64,000 bases of DNA from Agriotes lineatus (Eukaryota > Arthropoda > Insecta > Coleoptera > Elateridae), in NCBI GenBank assembly GCA_940337035.1, contig CALNHX010007633.1, positions 1 through 64,000 of the forward strand, in the 5' to 3' direction. Below, in pieces: positions 1 through 12,139 of the stretch (position 1 is the first letter of the stretch; each line of letters begins with the position of its first letter). Below the pieces are notes generated by a model. It did not search any database, was not told the DNA's origin, and saw only the letters and a list, made by a program, of their open reading frames with translations. The translations under genes were made by a program, and so were the position numbers.

Positions 1-240
1 GGCAAGTAACAATTTCTCGTATGCAGCTGTAGTGTATTGTAGTATACCCAATAAAAAATGTAAACAGTCTGTCGCAGCTTCGGATGTTTTTTATAAGGCG
101 TAAGCCTTTAATTTTGTGCTTACTTAAAGAGCGCTAAGGTTGTGTCACAAACACAATCTGTAACCAAACATAGAAACAGCAAACGGTTTAGAGTATTTCT
201 GTGCAAATTCTGTTGCGTTGGTATGTAAAAAATTGAGTTT

Positions 241-553
241 TTTTAGTTACCTGAGCATGGCCGAAGAAACCAAAGATGCATCTCATCCGCAATCACAAGG
301 TTGTTAGGAGAATTAGTATGTCTATGTCGTGGTCAACAACAACTACTTCAGAAATATTTCTGGCTTTCTCAGTAGCTGTGACTACGGCAGACACATCAGC
401 ATCAGCTTCAGCCTTTGCTCTTCTTAATTGGGCCGCAAGATACTTTATAACAAGTTTTTTATTTCTATTATTTGCAAAAAAATCCGCTTGCATTGTCGTG
501 GAGACAGTATTTTCACTAATATTTATATCTGCTGATGGCTTTCTATAGCTCAT
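241..553 (-). pseudogene. fragment of PIN/FEN-like nuclease family gene
   Basis: An 86-codon open stretch (553 to 293) reads into a short frame-shifted tail down to about 241. It contains a D-A-D-V motif (EADADVSAVV) followed about 20 residues later by a hydrophobic strand ending in D-H-D-I-D-I-L-I-L-L. The same order occurs in the much longer copy at 17.5-19.1 kb (YDADVQLV, then EDRDIIFL), so this is a small piece of the same family. The frame-shifted tail resembles the residues that follow in relatives (a W/Y-F-L-R/K-P segment). Acidic pairs placed like this are found in PIN/FEN-type nucleases; assigning that fold is inference. No terminal repeats were seen, so this is an isolated remnant with no functional gene. 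Confidence 0.6.
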
Positions 554-2489
554 AATTTAAAAAAAAACCTTAAGTTTGGAGGGAAAATGGTGCGAACAAA
601 AATAGTTTATATTATTATGGCCTACATTTTCTATTTGAAATTAGTTTTTATATATGCATCGGTTACGGAATTACATAGAAAAAATAAAAAATGAGTCGCC
701 ATTCTTCAATATGGTACAGCTTCGATTATATAGGACTTAGTATCTTCAATAAGAAGGCAAATGTAACATCTTTATCGAATTCCTTAATGGCACTAATTTT
801 TCAAGGTTTGTCTAATTTTTGGCTTATTTTTCCTGCATTTTTATTAAACTCGCAACTTTTAACAAATGCGAATGCCAGAGAAAGCAATTTAGCCCATATC
901 AAAGGCAGTTAGTTGTATAACAACGGCATCTATGCTTCGGTACACAACCTTTTGACTTCGCTGTATGTTAACTCTTAACAAGATTGTAATGAAAAAGCGT
1001 TTATAAATTACCTCATTATTTAAGCGAATGAATCAATGAAGAAGTGCACCAAAAAACTCATTCTTAAACGAAACCATCATATTAAAGGTTGTATTCAAGA
1101 AATGTTTAATTGAGAAAAAACACAACTTTTGAAATTTGAGTTCTGTCAATGCCAATGTGGAGCTTAATCAGAAACATTCCACATATTTGTGAAAGTACAG
1201 CAATATAATGGCTTCATGCATTAAGTAATCGCATTATTAGCATTGCAAAGCAATTCCAGTCATTGAAGGTAGTTAAACTCGACCAATTTATTAATTACGT
1301 CTATAAAGAAGTTAATTGCATAGTAAATATGTTTATTAAGTGCACACGTGTAATATTTAATGGCGGATTAGATTGAATTGGATTTCCAGTATCGCACATG
1401 TTATCAAGACACATTTTTCTGGGTTCCATTTCTACATTTCTTATTATATTTTGGAAGTAATAATATACAGGGTGTTTTGAAACTTACGACCGATCCTCTA
1501 AGTGTGAAGTAATGAAGGCAGTTGGTCAAAACATAATTTCTATTTTGCATTCTCGATTAAGCTATTGCCAAAATACTAATGTCTTCAAGAACTGTCACTA
1601 GTAAAACAAATAATTTTGTGTTTTTAAATAGAATTGAACAAATCTACATACAAATAAATATAATGGGAAGGTAACTATTGGCAATCGCTTACAATTATTG
1701 TCAACAAAAGTTGGAAGTAGTTCACGTGCAATTTTGGTAGGCTACAAAGTGAAAATTGCGATTTCATAAATAATAGAAACTTGCCAGATGTTTCAAAATG
1801 TTTAATTTCATGCAGCCCTCAGCATAAATTTGGACTTTTATTATTTCCCAGTTAGAAGAAAATTTGATTGTCTATAAAAGTTCTTACATCTTCTCATACT
1901 AAAAATGCATGTGCCAAAATTTAAGTTTCTCCTATGCGGCTCAAGAATAAAGTACCCTTAGTTTTAAAAATCAGAAATATACTATTTAGGGAAGTTGTTT
2001 AGAATTTAAAGAAGATATAAAATACAAATTTACAGTATCTTATTAAAAAAAATCACTGTTTTTTTCTATTTTTTTCTTACCGCACTATATACTCGTATAC
2101 TGCTCAACAAATGAACTTGACCATTTGCATATATTGGTGCAATTTGTAAAAATATTTTCCATAAGGACAGTCATGGCAGTTTTGGTAACGTTTCAGGATT
2201 GTGTCACTATAAAAAACATTTCTTTTCATAATTTGGTTTAAATAAAACTAAGTTCATTAACAAAATATTATCATTTGAAGATTTTGAATTTTGCCCAAAT
2301 TTTGATAGCACACTGCATAATAATAGTAATAATAGTAAAAGGGCTTAGCATCAACAAGAATTCAAAACAATGATAATTTTAATTGTAATATTAGCACAAC
2401 TACTTAGTCAAAACATCAAAAATAGAAAATAATAATATAAAAGGAAAATTTCAACAATTTAATTCTAGAATTTCACTTTCAAATATATA
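554..2489. other. gene-free AT-rich stretch with repeat remnants
   Basis: No convincing gene; the short open frames here have no recognisable motif. About 1915-2040 resembles 5140-5205 and the complement of 4340-4380 (an 'agaataaagtaccc' block, then 'aagttgtttagaa'), so a piece of the 4.2-5.4 kb inverted-repeat family lies here. A TACAGGGTGTTT box near 1467 matches the end-like boxes scattered elsewhere in the window. Confidence 0.5.
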
Positions 2490-4106
2490 CAGGGTCCGGC
2501 AACGATGCGGGGGTGGAAGAGATTTCTAAAACTACACGAGTTACATAAATATTCGTTATATAAAAGTTGTAGGTACAAAGGTGGTGCATATTACTCAAAT
2601 AGTTATGATTATACAGTATGGCTCAAAAAGTGCGGCGAATCAAAGTTACTTTTTTTTTAAATAGAATGCCTTATATTTAGGTAGCTTATAAGTTTTGCAT
2701 TCAAATACTAATCATTTTGATATAAAGTTGTATGGGTCTCACGTCAACTGTTTTGGAGATATTAACGATTTTATGCAAAAAAAATGCTAAAGGCTGCTGC
2801 TGTAAGTAACAGAAAACAAGTGAATGAAAGAAAACGTTACCAAAAAATTATGGTTTTCGTGAAATACCTTTCGATTGTAAAATGGTGGACCGGGGTATTA
2901 ATGCTATACAGGGTGCTCAACATTTGCGAATTCAATAATTTCGATTTAATTTCTAATGGAACGCCCTGTTTATTTTTGTATTTTTGAAAGGCCCTTTTAA
3001 GAAACTTTCATTTGATGTGTTACCTGTAAATTTAGCTGTTTTTGAGATATGCCGGTTGGAACATAAAAACAATTAAAGCCCCTAAAGATGCTTTATTTCA
3101 AGGGATACAAACAAACGCCGTTAAAAGAATGATTTAAACACTTGAGCTCTTCAAAAATAAAAACGCAAAACCAGGTTTAGAAAATATAAATCCAGTCAAT
3201 GTTGGTACAAGAAATAATAAACACGAAAAACTATAAATGCAGGAATAAATTAATTCGATACAAATAAATCCCCTCACTGCTCTGAGTATTAAAGCTACGC
3301 AGACAACTTACAATTTGCAAATATATCTATTTCAATTTGTTTAAATGGAACACCCTGTATTTTTAATGAGCTTTCTTTTAACAATGCGTTTCCTAACCCT
3401 AAATTCAATCGCTTTTCAGATTTAATTTTCTCCAGCTTTTTTCGTTTTTCCCTATTTGTTATATCTAGTTATGAGTAATATGTTTGTTATCCCTTGAAAT
3501 AAAGCAACTTAAGAGGCTTAAATTATTATTTATGTTCAAACACGCATATCTCAAAAACAGTTGAATTTAGAGGTCTAAAGTAATATCAAATGAAAGCTCA
3601 TTGAAAGGGATTTTCAAAAGTATGAACATAAACAGGGCGTTTCATTAAAAAGAATAGAACTTATTAAATTTGTAAATCTTGGGCACCTTGTATAGGATTA
3701 ATACTCAGAATTTCCATTTTAAAATTGAAAGGTAGTTCACGAAAAACATAATTTTTCGGCAACGTTTTCCTGCATTCAATTGTTTTCTGTTATTTCCAGC
3801 AGCCGCCTGAAGTTCAGTATTTTTTTTATATAAAATTGTTAATATCTCTAAAACAATTGACGTTAGACCGGTATAACTTAATTCAAAATGATTAGTATTT
3901 TAATGCAAAAATTTTAAGCTACCAAAATATAGGGCATCCTATTTAAAAAAAAAAGTAAGTTTGACTTGCCATACTTATTTGAGCCACCCTGTATAATCAA
4001 AGATATTTTAGTCATATGCACCCCCTACAACTTTTATATACACAATATTTATGTAACTCCCATGGTTTTAGAAATATAGTCCACCCCGCATTGTTGCCAG
4101 GCCCTG
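2490..4106. mobile_element. 1.6-kb foldback element with arms of about 620 bp
   Basis: The left arm (2490-3116) and right arm (3481-4106) are reverse complements with moderate divergence. The outer ends read CAGGGTCCGGCAACGATGC and, on the other strand, CAGGGCCTGGCAACAATGC. TA dinucleotides adjoin both ends (2488-2489 and 4107-4108), compatible with a TA target duplication. The 365-bp spacer holds no gene. Internal boxes such as TATACAGGGTGC (about 2909) and its complement (about 3690) recur inside the arms, so the arms look composite. There is no transposase, so this is non-autonomous. Diverged relatives occur at 10.1-13.0 kb and 37.3 kb. Confidence 0.8.
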
Positions 4107-4192
4107 TACTATAACATTTTAGATAATTATAATTTTTAATAATTATTATTATAACTTTTTAAGAGACGTATAGGTTTTTATGTTGGACATAC

Positions 4193-5387
4193 TTTTTAGC
4201 ACTACTTTCGATTAACCTAATTTTCTGTTTGCTAATTGAGTAAAAGTCAATTTAAACAGTACGTCCATATCGTATCCGATAATCAGTTAACTTTGAAGTA
4301 TTTTACCTTCTGTAATACATTTGTTTTTCCCCAAATTATATATTTGTGAGTTTTAAAAACTAAGGGATTTTTATTCCTGAGCCATTTTCATATTTTTGGA
4401 CCTCCCCCGTATGAAACCGTTTGTGAGCAATACAATTTTCTGGTAAATGGATAATAAAAATTCACCATATCTGTCAAATTTATTTTATTATTTTATTTTT
4501 ATATTTATTTAACTCAACTTACAAAAATTACAAATTTTTTAAATGAACTAATTTCATAGTTTAGAGTAAAAATTCAATATTTCAAAAACGGTTTGAGCAA
4601 GTGGGCACTTAATATATTTATTTGGAGTAGGAATAGCGAGCTTTTCAAAGATTTTCAATAATATATACGGTGTTAAATTTAAAAATACAGATTTTGGTGC
4701 TATTTTAGTATTGCGATGCTCATTTGTTTTTTCTGGTGACAAATTCTGATGGTTTGGTTGTAACCCTACAACTTTTGCATTTTACATTTTCTTCTTTTTC
4801 TAATAATAAGCCCATATGCGGATATCAAAATATACGTGAACACTCTGGATTTATGATTTAACTGTAATGAACTATTTAGATACGAGGGCAAATATTTTGA
4901 GATGCATTAAGACGGGTAATTGTACTAATACGAAATATTTTCGCCAAAAAGCTTACGCTTTTCATATACAGCGACCGTCATGAATTTGGATACGTATAGG
5001 AAACCTGTTTATGATCCCTTTATCAGAACATTTTATTCTTTATAAAAGTCTCGGTACCTTGGCAAATTCAAAATTAAAAACAAATTAAAAATCGCCTTTT
5101 GTATACCGGGAAGGTTCGTAAAGATGAAATTGGTTCAAGAATAGAGTACACCCCCGTTTAAAAATACGAAATAATGTTACTTAGAAAGGTTGTTTAGAAA
5201 AGGGTGTCAGAAAGAAGCCACAGCCACCTACTCAAATTTCACTGGTTATTTCTTTTCTTTTACCATGAAAAATGAGATACTTCAAAGTTAATTATTATCG
5301 GATACGATAAGGATGTACTATCGAAATTGATCGAAATTCATTTGGCAACTAAAAAATTATGATAATCGAAATTAGTGCTAAAAACGT
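4193..5387. mobile_element. 1.2-kb element with diverged terminal inverted repeats
   Basis: About 110 bp at 4193-4305 is the reverse complement of 5275-5387. The best-conserved parts are TTTTTAGCACTA at the outer ends and an inner block around ATCGTATCCGATAAT followed by TTAACTTTGAAGTAT. The interior has no gene-like frame. A related interior segment occurs near 1915-2040, so the family is repetitive locally. Exact ends and target duplication are not resolved, and no protein is encoded. Probably an old MITE-like element. Confidence 0.6.
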
Positions 5388-5458
5388 TTTTCTGTAATTT
5401 TGACCTAATATAATAACATTTTGTTGTCGTTTTCAACGACAAAATGATGCATATATTC

Positions 5459-5498
5459 GCACTAGTTGCAATATGAGACTTCATATTGATACTAGTGC
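5459..5498. repeat. 40-bp hairpin
   Basis: GCACTAGT...TCATATTG...ACTAGTGC forms a near-perfect stem: 'gcactagttgcaatatga' is mirrored by 'tcatattgatactagtgc' across a 4-base loop. A second imperfect palindrome with AACACGTTG/CAACGTGTT lies at about 5590-5625. No gene is attached. Confidence 0.5.
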
Positions 5499-6052
5499 TA
5501 ATACGAAAATTTAGAACAAATTTCTAGATTTAAGTAAATGTATTTACAATAAAAATTAATGTGACTCAAAATTACATAAAATTTGTATGCAACACGTTGC
5601 AAATTAGTGTTTTTTACACACAACGTGTTATTCAACTCGCTAGCGCTCGTAGGGCAAACTTCAGGTCTAGGGTGAAAACACCTTCATTTTTCAGCTAAAT
5701 AGCTATGTTTAGCAATCACATAATCAAGTTTTGGTTTACCAGACGTGTAATATGATCTTCGGCTTCGTTTACTTTATATGTAATTTTTTTTCATTACTTT
5801 TGTTATTTCAATTAATGAAACCGACGAGTTTTCCAAGTTTTAATACAGTTCGCCAAAAAACGAAAATTACTTCTAGTCTAGTTTACAAATATGTAAAACC
5901 TAGTCGAAAATATGGTTTTGAGTAGAATGTGCAGTTTTTCATATCTCTAACCAAAATATGATAAATTGTGGACAATACCATGCTGCTGTGCATAATGGGA
6001 TTGCCACAGTAAATTTTTTGTGTGATTTTCTGTTTTAGAGTTACGCATTTTT

Positions 6053-6573
6053 ACTTCCTTTTACAATAAATGAAGTATTGTGTTGACCCCAAAAATTCGA
6101 AAGTGAGTTTTCAACAGATGTTCACGTTTTAGAGTCCCCTGAACCCAAAAACCATGTTTTTATTCATTGGTCTGTCTGTCTGATTGTGTGTAGAATAGAA
6201 TATCTCAAAAACGAAAAAATGTATGGCATTGAAACTTCATATATAAGTTTTGCGTACTATCTAGATGCGACAAAAATGGCTCTAACGATTTTTTCAAACT
6301 TTACATGTTAATGTTTATTGATGTGAAATAGGTGATTTTCCAGTTGAATACCTCTAAAATGGGTTTCTTTTGTTTTTTAAATTTTTTTCCTATTTTAAAT
6401 AGAACACCCGGTATATTATTACATTTTTGAATTCAGCTTAAAATTTTAGAGAAAATTTGTCTCTAACGCTCTATTTTGTACGGTTTCTGTAGAATTTGTA
6501 TTTTCTGAAATTTTTTGACAAATGCTTAAAAATTATAAATCCAATTTCCTAATGATAAGATGTAAGGAGAAGT
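6053..6573 (+). mobile_element. 521-bp MITE-like repeat, family R1, copy 1
   Basis: Starts ACTTCCTTTTAC and ends TGTAAGGAGAAGT, an imperfect inverted end. It contains a CTGTCTGTCTG run, an 'atatctcaaaaacgaaaa' block and a tail 'acggtttctgtagaattt'. The same ordered blocks are found at 10331-12772 (split by a mariner) and, reversed and truncated, at 20086-20212. It encodes nothing. Confidence 0.75.
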
Positions 6574-8759
6574 GTGCTTGTATCACACCAGATTTTTGAA
6601 ATTGAAAATATAGTCGTTAACAAAGCAGCAAAAATAAGTTTTTGCTGGAGGACAGTAAAAACTACGTAATCTTTGAGAACACTTAAAGGTCGATAAACAA
6701 GTGTTAACCGCCAAATAATTGAATTGTTGTCAACTTTATAACTTTTTTATTAGCAGATATTATTCTAACATAGCATATATTTTTATAATTCGAAAAAATA
6801 ACATCTCTATAAGCTTCATGGTAACTAAGGGCAAACTAAAAAAAAGAAAGTTTTACAGTGTACTTTCGGCATTCATACTTTTTTGATATAATTTTGTTTA
6901 AATAAAACAATTTTGAAAAAACTGCTACCTCCTATATTAACACATTTAAATTAAATATTGTGAAAACATAGGTACATGGTAAATGCTACTAGATAGACAA
7001 ATACAATTCAAACAAATATTGCTAGGAGTATTTGTAAAATTTTGATTTTATTAGATACATCACATTGGATTTGTACTTTCTAATCGTACGATTTATTTTT
7101 GACTCTAATTTGATTGTGAATTTCGTATGTTGATGAATTATTTTTGTTATACGCAATTCAGCCTTTACATTTATTGCTACACAGATGAAGTTTTCTAAAT
7201 CAGAAATCGTTTTTATAGGTTAAAGAGTAATCAACATCCATTTAATACTTTTAATGACGTCTTGCTTTAAATATGAATTACTTCAGGTTTTTCCTTCAGG
7301 TGGATAGAATACAATAATTAGTTAAAAAATATTTCGCTAGGGTAGCACATTATTTTTTTTTATTTCCTCACAAAACGCTAGCCTAATTCTGAATTACTAT
7401 ATGCTGTGCAAATAACAATTTTCAAATTCTTTTTATATTTTCAAGATAAGATAAAATTGTAACTTTGACCTAAAGGGATGCCTGCAAAACTATTTCTTAA
7501 ACAAAAATATGTTGAAATGACTTTTATGCTAAATATAAAATGCGATTTGTTAATATCGTCAACTTACAGCTGAAGTCTAAATATGAAAAATCATTTACCT
7601 GGTGCTTCAAACTGACGAAAATCTGCTCTTGGGAGGCGTTCTCACAACTGCAGCAGACGAGTGGTTATTGCACAAATAAGTAAACTACCAACGAACTGGT
7701 TCTGTAATTTCCAAACTGATAACCTTGATTATATCTATGTATACTATGTATAATGTGCCTAATTGTTCACCTGCTTTCACCTTAAGAATCCTCGAAAGCT
7801 TTCCTTGTTCGGTGATACAATTTACAGCGAAAACTCATTATGTTGTCGTTCTAATAACGCCTTTAGGAAGACGCAATAGTGCAGTAATGAACATTAGAAA
7901 ATTTAGAACATTAAGACTAGAACAACCGATTTCATTATTTCAAATAAATGAAGGATTTTTGACATAAAACATTTTCAGCAAATCCTATTGTTGCCTTTCA
8001 TTTTCTACACAGATGATGCTGTTAGTAATTGATATTTTATAGAGAGGAATTGCATTGAAATGAGATCGTTTTCATTTAATCGCGCCATATTTTACAGTAT
8101 CATATGCCAATTATCACGGTTTACAACGCTGTTGACCCTCTTCTCTAATCAATTACAAAATGGTAAAGAGCTGTGTTAAGGATGCTTTTTGCGTCAAGAA
8201 CTTTATTAGAGTTATATTTTGTGAAAGTTAATGTACATTGATTTTCCTGCTGGAAAGTTTGAGCTTTTATGGAAATCCATTTATTGATGTTCAATTTCGT
8301 CTAAGGGATAGTTTTGACATAACCTTAGCAAATCACAGGTTCTCCCAATGTATTATAACAACGTTTCTTCTTTTCTAATTTAGCCGCCATTTGAAAAATG
8401 TATTGATTACAAGTTCAAATTGGTTGAACATTAGCTACCTTAAATTATTACTTGAGAATTTATCATTTTAACTAATTACCAAATTTTAGAGTGAGTGCTT
8501 TAATTGACTCTCGAAGGAAAGTGTTTCTTAGCAGTTATATAATTTATTCCTTGAAAATTGTATCCAGTTTCGATGTATATTCTGATATCATAATAAAACA
8601 TTTAAAATAGAAAACAACTCTTTGAAGGAAACTATTCAGAATAGTCTGCTTAGTTTCAAATTTTGTTTGTACCGCTAGATTATTAATATTGTTAAAATTT
8701 TCGGGTATTTTATGTAGCCAGTTTTATTAAGTCGAGAGAATTCGATTTTGTTTAATAAA
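6574..8759. other. gene-free AT-rich stretch
   Basis: No recognisable gene or element. The longest open frame (7725-7967, + strand, 80 codons) shows no motif and no family resemblance I can name. Confidence 0.4.
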
Positions 8760-8797
8760 ACATATATATTTCGGCCCTTACATGAGTCTTCTTCAGT
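8760..8797 (-). other. degenerate hammerhead-like / Penelope-type motif
   Basis: On the minus strand CTGAAGAAG is followed by a stem-loop-sized spacer and GCCGAAATATATATG. This 'CTGAAGA..stem..CGAAA' layout matches the motif in both arms of the 38.2-kb foldback. Hammerhead-type motifs are known at the ends of Penelope-like retroelements; the canonical core CUGAUGA is not intact here. Probably an element remnant. Confidence 0.35.
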
Positions 8798-9940
8798 GTA
8801 TTTAACATTTTTAAATTTAAGGTTTTATTAAATGAATAAGGAAACCGTATTTTACGTGAATTAAAGGTTATTAAATAAAATATTTTGTGATGGAATTTGA
8901 ACACCACAATTTGTTCGTTAATACCTATATCATTTTAGATATACAGGGAGTTTATTATAACGCGCAATATGTGTAAATGCGTTTATTTTAAAATGCAATA
9001 TGGAAACGTTACTGAGTATGTAAAACCATAATATATTCTACGGAGAAAGCAATTCTGTTGATCAAATGGTACAAAGACTTCAGTTTATAGCAAGTCTGTG
9101 AGTTATTACATGCCCTGTTGTTTTTTCTGATGCTTCTTTTTCGATAAAATTACGGTTTATTTTATACATTTTTTATATCTACTTACAACTAGATTCTATT
9201 ATAATTTTTAAAATATCACAATATGTCATTTTACTGATTCTTCTTAGCTCGTGCTTCCAATGCAGCAGAAATACCATATTTCTTATATTTAATTACACAT
9301 TCGTTAAGTCATTCATGTGCAAAACTCCGTGTAATACTTTACATGATTTATCACCTTTATCTTCTTTTAAACAACTTGCAATTTAAAATTATTTTCAACA
9401 ATAATTATTGGTAATTATGAAGTATTACTTTTACGGCCATTTCACAGTAAACTTCTGCAAAATTTTCTTACGCTAGGATATTAAATGTGACATTGTCTTG
9501 TATTGATCTAAAAGCAATCCATTGGCACTTCTATGGAGTTACTGGTTTCTCAAATGCTACCTATTCCAAATTTAAATTAATCGTTTTATTAAAGAGCTTC
9601 TTTATTTTATTTAATCTAAAAATTCTTAACGATTAAACCATAACGAATTCTGAACTTATTTTTATTTAATCTTTTTTAAAATCTAACTAATAGATTAAAC
9701 AGAATCGTTTGCAGGTACAATATCATAGCAATATACAGGATGAGCAGCTTAAAAACCTAAAAGGTTGCCTACATTTGCTTTCACGGAAGATTCGATAAAA
9801 GTAATAATATGCACATAGCTTAGGCTTTTGCCTTTAACAAAAATGGAACTCAATAGATACAGGGTAAATATTATAAAATGAAAAAAAAAATAGCTAGAAA
9901 TCACGCCTTCCTTATATAGCCTAAAGCTACTTAACTGCTC
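8798..9940. other. gene-free AT-rich stretch
   Basis: No gene recognised. It contains three TACAGGG/TACAGGA boxes (about 8942, 9734 and 9860) like those in the foldback family, so it is probably old repeat material. Confidence 0.4.
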
Positions 9941-10020
9941 TCCCATCGTGGTCTAGCGGTGAAAGTTGATGTAATTCGCCCGAGGGAGTTCCGTGTAAAC
10001 TCCCAGAGTTTTTGTGTTTG
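9941..10020 (+). repeat. possible tRNA-derived SINE head
   Basis: TCCCATCGTGGTCTAGCGGTG resembles a tRNA 5' half with an A-box-like TGGTCTAGCGG. About 35 bases later a GGGAGTTCCGTGTAAACTCCC stretch could be a decayed B box and T-arm. No acceptor stem or anticodon arm can be drawn convincingly, so this is not called a tRNA gene. Confidence 0.3.
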
Positions 10021-10849
10021 TTATTGTTGGTGTCAGCTGGATTTGTGTTTGTTAAACCTGGATTTTTGCTGTTCTCCGAAAGTTCAAGTGTTTTAGTTAG
10101 AGAGATTTAGATAAAGCATCTTAGGATGCTTAATTTGTCGTTTTATGTTCAAATTCGTATATCTGAAAAACCCGTTGTATTTTGTGGTATGAAGTGCATA
10201 TCAAAATAGAGTTTATTTAAAGAGTTTTTTAACAATAATATACAGGATGTTCCATTCAAAACAAATCCGAAATTACTAAATTGGCAAATTTTGAGTACTA
10301 TTTATAACATTAATAACTAGAGGCAGTATTACTTCCTTTTACGATAAAGGAAGTATTGGATTCATCCCAAAAATTCGAAATTGAGTTTTCAACAAATCTT
10401 CACGTTTTATAGTCCCCTGAACCCTAAAAAAATGTTTTTTTTTATTGGTCTGTGCGTCTGTCTGTGTGTATGTCTGTCTGCCCGTGTGTCTGTGTGTCAG
10501 TGAACAGAATATCTCAAAAACGAAAAGAGGTATGGCGTTGAAACTTCATACAGAATGCGGCAGGCTGCTATGACCATTACAAAAGCAAGTGGAATATGCA
10601 TGTGGCCGTCATGGTGTTTAACAAACGAACAATCAATGTACGATAGCAGTAGGTCGTTAGAATTATTATAAATACAAGGTAAATATGCTCATTGGGCATT
10701 CACATAAACGAAATTTTTGCAGATTTCGTAACGAGTTATAACTTTTTCAGACTGTTCTAGTTAGTACAGAAGAAAGAAAGCTTTTCACATAAAATAATTA
10801 GCATTATTTATTTAACAACACTAACAAAATTGTAAAACAAAAGAATTAT

Positions 10850-12139
10850 TTATAGTAGATGCTCAAATAGAGCCCCCTCCTAAGCTAAACAGTACGCTAA
10901 ACGATTGTAAAAGCTATTTCTAACATTTGCTAACAGATTAGCGGTAACAGCTTGAAATGAATCTTCAATTTTCACACGTAATTCGTCAAGATTAGTAGCT
11001 TTGCTGTCGGGTCAAGTTTAGTACACGGCCCGGTCTATTGCGCATGCGCTGGGAGTGGAGTATGTTTTATAGTTCGATCAGTACGTAAAAATGTTGTGGG
11101 TGCCGCTATCGTCTCGTAATGTTTAAAGCAATGTTGTTGCGCTCTCGGCGGTTCAGGTTAGCGGTTTTGGTTAGTTGTTAGGTCTTAATGAATTTTTGTT
11201 TAGAGTAAAAATACGAGAAGATGGTATGTTCAAAGTTACATTTTTATGTTCACTGTTACATTTTTGCCCATGTGCAATTTACCGGACCGTATACTAAACT
11301 TTTAGTGCTCTGTCTTTCTTAAAGCTATAAATTTCGGATGTTATGTATTCCCATAAGAAAGTATCATTTGGCAACAAATCAGGAGACCTAGATGGCCACT
11401 AGATGGTACCTCGTCAACTTATTAATCGATTTGGAAAGGTGTTAGTTAAGTATTCCTGCCCTAACACGGAGTTATGCGCTGGACAGCCATTTTGCTGAAA
11501 CCACACGTTGTGTCAAATTCGAATTCTGGTCCTGCTGCCCGCGGAATTGCTGGAATGATTTGATGTTGTAACAGATCGAGATAGTTAGCACTTGTAAGAG
11601 TGCCGTCGATAAAGAATGGACCAATCTTGTGTTCCCCTAACATACCACCCCAAACATTTAGTTTCTGGGGATGCTGGGTTCGAAACTCAAAATGTGTATG
11701 CATATTTTCTCGAGACCAGTAGCGAACTATTGATTGGTTTCGGTCTGCCATGTAATAGAAATCTAGGCTCATCACTAAACACAGTACTAAAATATACATA
11801 GGTTTTTGTACTTTGTAACTTCGACATCCGTTTCTTTTCAAAACTCTTCTTACAGTTCTATCACTCACATCTACGTCTTCAGCAATTTTTCTAGTCGACA
11901 CTGTTGGATTATTATTGACAGAAGCTAATATCGTGATGTCGCAATACTCTTCCTTCAGGCTCGATAGTTTCCTTTTTGTTACGGTTAGGAGAAACACATC
12001 CATGAACTTCAAAATTTTTAATAATGCGTTTGAGAGTTGTTAGTGAAGGAGCAAATAATTCTTTAACCTCGCGAAATGTATTTCCACTATAAAATCATTT
12101 AACAACTTCAACTTTTTTATTCACTTCATAAATATTCAT
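10850..12139 (-). pseudogene. mariner-like transposase, inactivated
   Basis: Starts ATG at 12139 and ends with FEHLL-stop at 10850. Two N-terminal helix-turn-helix-like segments are visible (around FREVKELF..TTLKRIIKNF, and TRKIAEDVDVSDRTVRRVLK), then a transposase core with WSRENMHTH, LNVWGGM, GPFFIDGTL and YLDLLQ. The block around the second catalytic position (about 11480-11500) is in another frame and reads W-F-Q-Q-N-G-C-P-A-H, with Asn where relatives carry the catalytic Asp. Further on, SPDL-PND-FLW is followed by an insertion and then ATNLDELR..NSFYNRL..CLA. In-frame stops, frameshifts, the missing Asp and the MITE all make it non-functional. Confidence 0.85.
11014..11301. mobile_element. 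about 290-bp TIR MITE inside the mariner transposase
   Basis: The left end AAGTTTAGTACACGGCCCGG and right end (complement) AAGTTTAGTATACGGTCCGG are inverted repeats, continuing to a shared 'attgcgcatg'/'attgcacatg'. The flanks 'tgctgtc' and 'tgctctgtc' look like an imperfect 7-9-bp target duplication. Removing the insert brings the two parts of the transposase (SFKKD.. and ATNLDELR..) together. Confidence 0.75.
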
